DNA of 10,604 nucleotides, taken from assembly GCA_010909725.1 (NCBI GenBank), contig JAACMV010000024.1:1630001-1640604 (forward strand), in the 5' to 3' direction. A model generated the notes under the pieces. That model saw only the letters and a list, made by a program, of their open reading frames with translations. It was not told the DNA's origin and did not search any database. This stretch comes from Picochlorum sp. 'celeri' (Eukaryota; Chlorophyta; Trebouxiophyceae). Of the stretch, positions 7,079 to 10,604 are shown in pieces. Numbering within the stretch: position 1 is the stretch's first letter; every line of letters starts with the position of its first letter. A program made the position numbers and the translations under genes.

Positions 7079-7094
7079 GTCCTGGCGACAGGAC
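7079..7094. other. Hairpin with GCGA loop
   Basis: Perfect 6-bp stem GTCCTG / CAGGAC closing a GCGA tetraloop on the plus strand (a GNRA-type loop if transcribed). A perfect 14-bp palindrome ACATTAATTAATGT follows at 7116-7129. Both lie between copy D and repeat F copy 2. Confidence 0.5.
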
Positions 7095-7132
7095 GACTTC
7101 CCGGTCGCCCACAGGACATTAATTAATGTGGG

Positions 7133-7193
7133 TTACAGCACCAGCCTGGGAGTTCCCGGTCGACGGAGGAATTCGTCCGTCGGAGGCCCCACT
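7133..7193 (+). repeat. Dispersed repeat F, copy 2
   Basis: GTTACAGCACCA then a core (7150-7197) matching 2680-2727 without gaps. This copy keeps CG where copy 1 has TG or CA at several positions, so it is closer to the ancestral sequence or less methylated. An A-rich stretch follows in both copies. A weak third match may lie on the minus strand near 8888-8925. Confidence 0.7.
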
Positions 7194-7199
7194 CCAGAC

Positions 7200-7510
7200 A
7201 TCATTGGCGAAGAGGAAAAAAAAATAAGAAAACAGAGAAAAACAAATGCAGTGGCAAATAAATCTACGCTATTGATTCAACTCGAGATACAACTCCACCT
7301 GTTATCAACCCACTAATACAGGGAGGAGACCAGTGTCAGAGTAACTCTAGCAGGTAAAACTGTCATAAACGACCTTGATCCAGAGTACCATAAAAACACA
7401 AGTTTCCAGCGAGAAGTAGCTATCCAATAATAAAAACTGAGGTCTGAGGCAACCGAAATAGGGGAAAAGAAGCTAGTGCAAGATGTGAGAAGACCTACAG
7501 GAGGCACAAA
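7200..7510. other. 3' flank or extra exon of the minus-strand unknown gene
   Basis: A-rich at 7217-7260. On the minus strand a 64-residue open frame (7507-7313) lies just past the stop of the upstream segment. The minus-strand sequence there reads GCCAG then GTAGTT, a fair splice donor, so an intron and a further exon are possible but not shown. Confidence 0.25.
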
Positions 7511-8104
7511 CTACCTGGCAAGTTCCCAGCGGTTCTCAGCATCTCGCCAACGAATGATGGGGAGACATGTCTGAGCTGCCGACCCGGGAGAAAGGCTATC
7601 TTTATAAGCATCTAATACCTCATTGAATGTGCTGATGAGGGTGTCAATAAACTGGGCAGATGTAGCGTCTGCCGAGGCCTTGAAGATCTGTCGTCGAATA
7701 TCATCCAAGCTATAACTGCACGCCACCACGATGAGATACCAAGTGTCCGAGGGGTATGGAAGAGGTGATGGAGGCTGGTTGGTCCAAATGGAGTGCAACA
7801 CCTGGGTGACTGGAATGCCAAGACCTGTGGCAAGGTGCTGATATAGGCTACAAGCAATGCTGCATTCTGGGGTATAATAATGGACACGACCACATAAAAC
7901 CGCCTCAACAACAGATAGCAGCCATCAAGACGAGAGCCCTGAGCTCCCTGTGGGACATGTATGTGGGATTTGAGGGGCTACTATATATCGTAATAACTCA
8001 TCCAAGAAGCCAGTAAGATCATTTGTCACACATGCAGGAAGACCAACCCACGCGAGGAGTGTGCTCACGCATTCGAGACAACGACGCGAATCTCCCCCAA
8101 ACAT
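7511..8104 (-). pseudogene. Unknown protein gene segment with one in-frame TGA
   Basis: From an ATG at 8104-8102 a single reading frame runs to TAG at 7511-7513, interrupted once by TGA at 7927-7925. Both halves have protein-like composition: CLECVSTLLAW.GLPACV and FLDELLRYI before the stop; YLIVVACSYSLDDIRRQIF, FIDTLISTFNEVLDAY and LPIIRWRDAENRWELAR after it, probably helical. No known domain is recognised. The frame is preserved across the TGA, so the break is a simple nonsense codon, or else the TGA lies in an intron: GTAGCC (from 7981) to TTGAG (to 7904) would remove 78 nt in phase. Readthrough cannot be judged. A weaker segment in the same frame (8447-8231) may be an upstream exon. Confidence 0.5.
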
Positions 8105-8154
8105 ACAGTCACGTCGACTTTGGATTTGTCTGTTTTCGTGACTTGTATTCAACA

Positions 8155-8170
8155 CTGTGTTAGAACACAG
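8155..8170. other. 16-nt hairpin
   Basis: CTGTGTT / AACACAG, a 7-bp stem with 2 nt between the arms, between the two minus-strand coding-like segments. Its role is unknown. Confidence 0.4.
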
Positions 8171-8230
8171 TCATCAGAAGAAAGAGGCCTCAACGTCGCG
8201 GCTCCGGAATGGTTGTGACTGTCATTGTTG

Positions 8231-8447
8231 TCATGACATTCCCGTGGAACGGTTGTTGTTGTTGGAACCCTGTTGTGCTCCGTGGTGGTCGGCCATTCGC
8301 TCTTTTGACTCATATATATTTTTAAAGCAAGAATGACGCTCCCTTATGCCCACAAAGTCACGATTCTCGGCGTCTTCGTCCCAACCGTCGCGACGCGATC
8401 GGAGTGGACCAACGTCGGTCGGTGAGATCCATTCCACTCGCCGCCAA
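8231..8447 (-). CDS. Possible upstream exon of the minus-strand unknown gene
   Basis: On the minus strand, GGCCATTTCAG (ending at 8448) is a fair splice acceptor. It is followed by about 70 codons ending at TGA (8233-8231), including EWISPTDVGPLRSRRDGW and DEDAENRDFVGIRERHSCF, a charged protein-like stretch that ends in an Asn run. There is no usable ATG at its start. It is in the same frame as 8104-7511, though several stops lie between, so an intron would be needed. The family is not recognised. Confidence 0.3.
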
Positions 8448-8672
8448 CTGAAATGGCCCTTGATAATGTTATATTTGTCCAATCATCCAATACCAACAAC
8501 CAATACTGCTATGCACTGCCGGTGAGTGGCAAGGGTGTGGGATCACCGAGGCCACATGATGCGTTGTGTGCAAAAAGGTGGCTGAGTGCGTTGTTTTCTG
8601 TTTAGGGTCACATCTGACGTCCTGCCAAGTCTTACATGTATCCAAAGAAACTATGGAAGCTGCCAAATGGTG

Positions 8673-8683
8673 CATTTATATAG
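8673..8683 (-). promoter_or_regulatory. TATA-like box upstream of the minus-strand unknown gene
   Basis: The minus strand reads GCTATATAAATG. If used, transcription would start near 8650 and run through the coding-like segments at 8447 and 8104. It overlaps the left end of element copy C. This is only a sequence match. Confidence 0.2.
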
Positions 8684-8773
8684 CAGGGATGTCACATCAG
8701 CGATGAGGTCTGCCCTGTTTCTTCTAAAAAGGAGTGTCCGTCCGTCAATGAGGACAATAAAAAAGGACGACCA
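8684..8773 (+). repeat. ACAATAAA-box dispersed element, copy C
   Basis: CAGGG at 8684, GATGAGGTC, then a 40-bp block (8734-8773) matching copy B at 38 of 40 positions, with ACAATAAAAAA at 8754-8764. The left hairpin arm seen in A and B is lost. B and C are direct repeats 2,038 bp apart and enclose the minisatellite, repeat F copy 2 and the unknown minus-strand gene. Confidence 0.75.
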
Positions 8774-8967
8774 TGAGACCGCTCGGGCACACTCAGCGTG
8801 CTTTCGTGGCTTTTTTAATCTCCCATCACAAGGGAAGTTTGACCGGCGGTGGTAGTTTCTTTTCGTTGTTGTCTTTTCTTCTTTTCTCCGATGGAAGACC
8901 CCATCTGATGGGAGCGCCTGGATATATGCAGCACACAGCAGTCAGGAGGAGAGCTGAGCTGTGACTC

Positions 8968-9538
8968 GCCTGCTTTCTCAGCAGCAACATAAACACGACG
9001 ACATCTCCCTCATTCAAAGAAGCGTCGCAGTTATGTCCTATACTACTACTACTACTACTATTCTAATTGCAATTCATGAAGTCTAAGTAAGACAATGTGA
9101 TACTCCCTCCGGCATTGGTGCAAGGTTACTCTAGTGCTTGCCACAGCTTGCTTGTTGTTGTTGTTGTTAAGACGACGATTTGTTTCCATTTCATTCTTGT
9201 CTCATGATGTCTTTTCCTTATTTATTCATTTCACAGGTATTGTTATAACTCTTTCTCTAGAGAATCTCACATGTTGTCTGTGTAGGGTAGCTCCAGGTTG
9301 TTCTTCTTCTTGTGAGCATGAGACTTGTGTGCTTTGTTTTGTTCTGTTCTGTTATTATTGGTTGGTATTATTGTTCGTGTAGATTGTTGTGCATGTTGTT
9401 ATCATTACTACTACTACTACTACTATTATGAGATATTTACTTTCTTCTTTTTTGATTGCTTTGCTTCTTTGTGTTGGCGTGTTGTCTCGTGTTGTAGTAG
9501 CAGCAGCAATAGTAGCAGTAGCAGGTCTTGTGAAAAAA
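8968..9538 (+). repeat. Tandem duplication, unit 1 (about 571 bp)
   Basis: Aligns through most of its length with 9539-10055. Shared blocks: GCCTGCTTTCT at the start, TCATTCAAAGAAGCG, a TAC run, GAAGTCTAAGTAAGACAATG, CTCTAGTGCTTGCCACAGC, a GTT run, GAGCATGAGACTTGTGTGC, and TTGATTGCTTTGCTTCTTTG. It has about 55-59 extra bases near 9180-9238. Frames inside it are low-complexity, and I do not call a protein. Confidence 0.85.
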
Positions 9539-10055
9539 GCCTGCTTTCTTGGCAGAGCAAAATAAACACGACGAGATCTCCCTCATTCAAAGAAGCGCCG
9601 CAGTTATGTGCTATACTACTACTACTACTACTATTTTAATTGCAACTCATGAAGTCTAAGTAAGACAATGTGATTCTTCCTCCAGCATTCGTGCAACATT
9701 ACTCTAGTGCTTGCCACAGCTTGCTTGTTGTTGTTGTTGTGAAGGAGACGATATTATTATAACTCTTTCTCTATCTCACTTGTTGTCTGTGTAGGGTATC
9801 TCCAGGTTGTTCTTCTTCTTGTGAGCATGAGACTTGTGTGCTTTGTTCTGTTCTGTTACTGTTATTATTGATTGGTATTATTGCTCGTGTGGATTGTTGT
9901 TGTGCATGGTCTTATCATTATTACTACTACTATTATGTATGAGATATTCACTTTCTTCTTCTTTTGATTGCTTTGCTTCTTTGTTGGTGCGTTGTCTCGT
10001 GTTGTGTTGTAACAGCAATAGAAGTAGTGGTAACAGTGGTGGTGCATGCTGGATG
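9539..10055 (+). repeat. Tandem duplication, unit 2
   Basis: Diverged copy of 8968-9538, in the same orientation and directly adjacent. It lacks the 55-59 bp segment of unit 1 and differs by many small changes and triplet-number changes. A further short match (AAAGAAGCGTCGCA at 10270-10283, with AGGAGAGCTG upstream as before unit 1) suggests remains of a third copy. Confidence 0.85.
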
Positions 10056-10290
10056 GTTGTTGATTTATTGTATTGAGGGACGCTTGACCGGGGAAATGTC
10101 GTGATTTCCTGTCATTCACAGATCTTCCCATCATCCAAAGGCCTAGTCTGACGGTATCCTGGTTGTGGAGCATACAACCAAGCCAGGAGGAGGAGAGCTG
10201 TTGTAGCAGTATTTCTTCTTCTTTGCTGTACTGTACTGTAACCCAACGAGGTCTTCCATTTTTTTGTATAAAGAAGCGTCGCAATTGTAT
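10056..10290. other. Intergenic, remnant of the third tandem unit
   Basis: Contains a minus-strand AATACAATAAA (plus TTTATTGTATT, about 10065-10075), similar to the box of copy D, a CAGGAGGAGGAGAGCTG stretch (10184-10200) and the 14-bp match to the tandem units at 10270-10283. No gene is supported. Confidence 0.4.
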
Positions 10291-10299
10291 ATCAATGAA

Positions 10300-10500
10300 G
10301 AGGAGTATTATGAGCTATTTTGTTGTTATTTTGGCGTGTTTTTTGGTTGGCGTGTGTTTTTTGGTTAGGGTATTTTGGTCTTGTTGTGGGTTGTTTTTTT
10401 GTGATTTATTTTGGATTTTTTTGATGTTTTCATATTTTTGGATTGGTTATTATTTTGTAATATCTATATATTGTGTTTATTTTTCGTTTGTCAGAGCGGA
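10300..10500 (+). other. T/G-skewed tract
   Basis: The plus strand is dominated by T and G with very few C or A. The Phe/Cys/Val-rich frame that crosses it (10163-10510) is a product of this bias. It may be strand-asymmetric DNA next to the G-rich end. I call no gene. Confidence 0.5.
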
Positions 10501-10564
10501 AGTGGTGTGAATATGTTGTTATTTACCCTCATTACCCTTGGCCCGGAGAACAGACGTAGGCCAC

Positions 10565-10602
10565 GGGTATAAGGGGGTGGGGGGGTTAGGGGGGTATAGG
10601 GG
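10565..10602 (+). repeat. G-rich, telomere-like, G-quadruplex-prone tail
   Basis: Five runs of three to seven G separated by 1-5 nt, with GGTTAGG and TATAGGGG in the spacers, up to the last bases of the window. Four or more G3+ runs with short loops meet the usual quadruplex pattern. It could be a subtelomeric or degenerate telomeric tract, or a low-complexity contig end. Confidence 0.6.
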
Positions 10603-10604
10603 TA

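Noticed and set aside
6506..7119. Long minus-strand frames of 166 and 175 residues reading GYLPVTCRLLA repeats
   Set aside because: They are the translation of an 11-bp minisatellite whose minus strand has no stop in any phase, so long frames follow automatically.
8888..8925. Third copy of repeat F on the minus strand, forming terminal inverted repeats with 7133-7193 around the unknown gene
   Set aside because: The match needs several gaps, and the order of the F and ACAATAAA elements is not mirror-symmetric, so a terminal-inverted-repeat transposon is not supported.
10163..10510. Plus-strand 115-residue Cys/Phe/Val-rich frame resembling a membrane protein
   Set aside because: Its hydrophobic content follows from the T/G skew of the DNA.

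Overview
The window looks like nuclear DNA of a eukaryote, most likely a protist, alga or early-branching fungus. The lineage cannot be fixed from sequence alone. Reasons: two long single-exon genes encode type II (signal-anchor) membrane proteins of Golgi glycan-modifying families; there are AATAAA-type 3' signals and no Shine-Dalgarno or operon layout; and about 6 kb of repeat-rich DNA with trinucleotide runs carries few genes. The window ends in a G-rich, telomere-like tract, so it may reach a contig end.

Left third (1-4169): a compact glycan-modification cluster. A GT61-type glycosyltransferase, cut at its 5' end by the window edge, runs to 961 on the plus strand. It is convergent with a minus-strand SGNH / PC-esterase-like gene (ATG at 2574, stop at 1495). 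That gene is head-to-head with a divergent paralogue on the plus strand (ATG at 2997, stop at 4169). The two share a 422-bp region between their start codons and the same ten bases around the ATG. One keeps the GDSH catalytic block; the other has GTSE. By family knowledge, one protein class adds sugars and the other adds or removes O-acyl groups on glycans, so a joint role on one surface polysaccharide is a reasonable inference.

Between the first two genes, a 38-bp perfect direct repeat begins inside the last GT61 codons and recurs 88 bp later. It is mixed with CCCTA repeats and palindromes.

Right two thirds (4170-10604): mostly noncoding. A dispersed element carrying an ACAATAAA box occurs at about 4671-4760, 6636-6735 and 8684-8773, with a shorter inverted relative at 7041-7075. 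A second dispersed repeat occurs at 2633-2722 and 7133-7193. A 26-unit, 11-bp minisatellite lies at 6743-7028. A minus-strand gene or pseudogene of unknown family (about 8447 to 7511) has a single in-frame TGA in its main segment. A diverged tandem duplication of about 570 bp fills 8968-10055. A T/G-skewed tract and a G-quadruplex-prone tail close the window.
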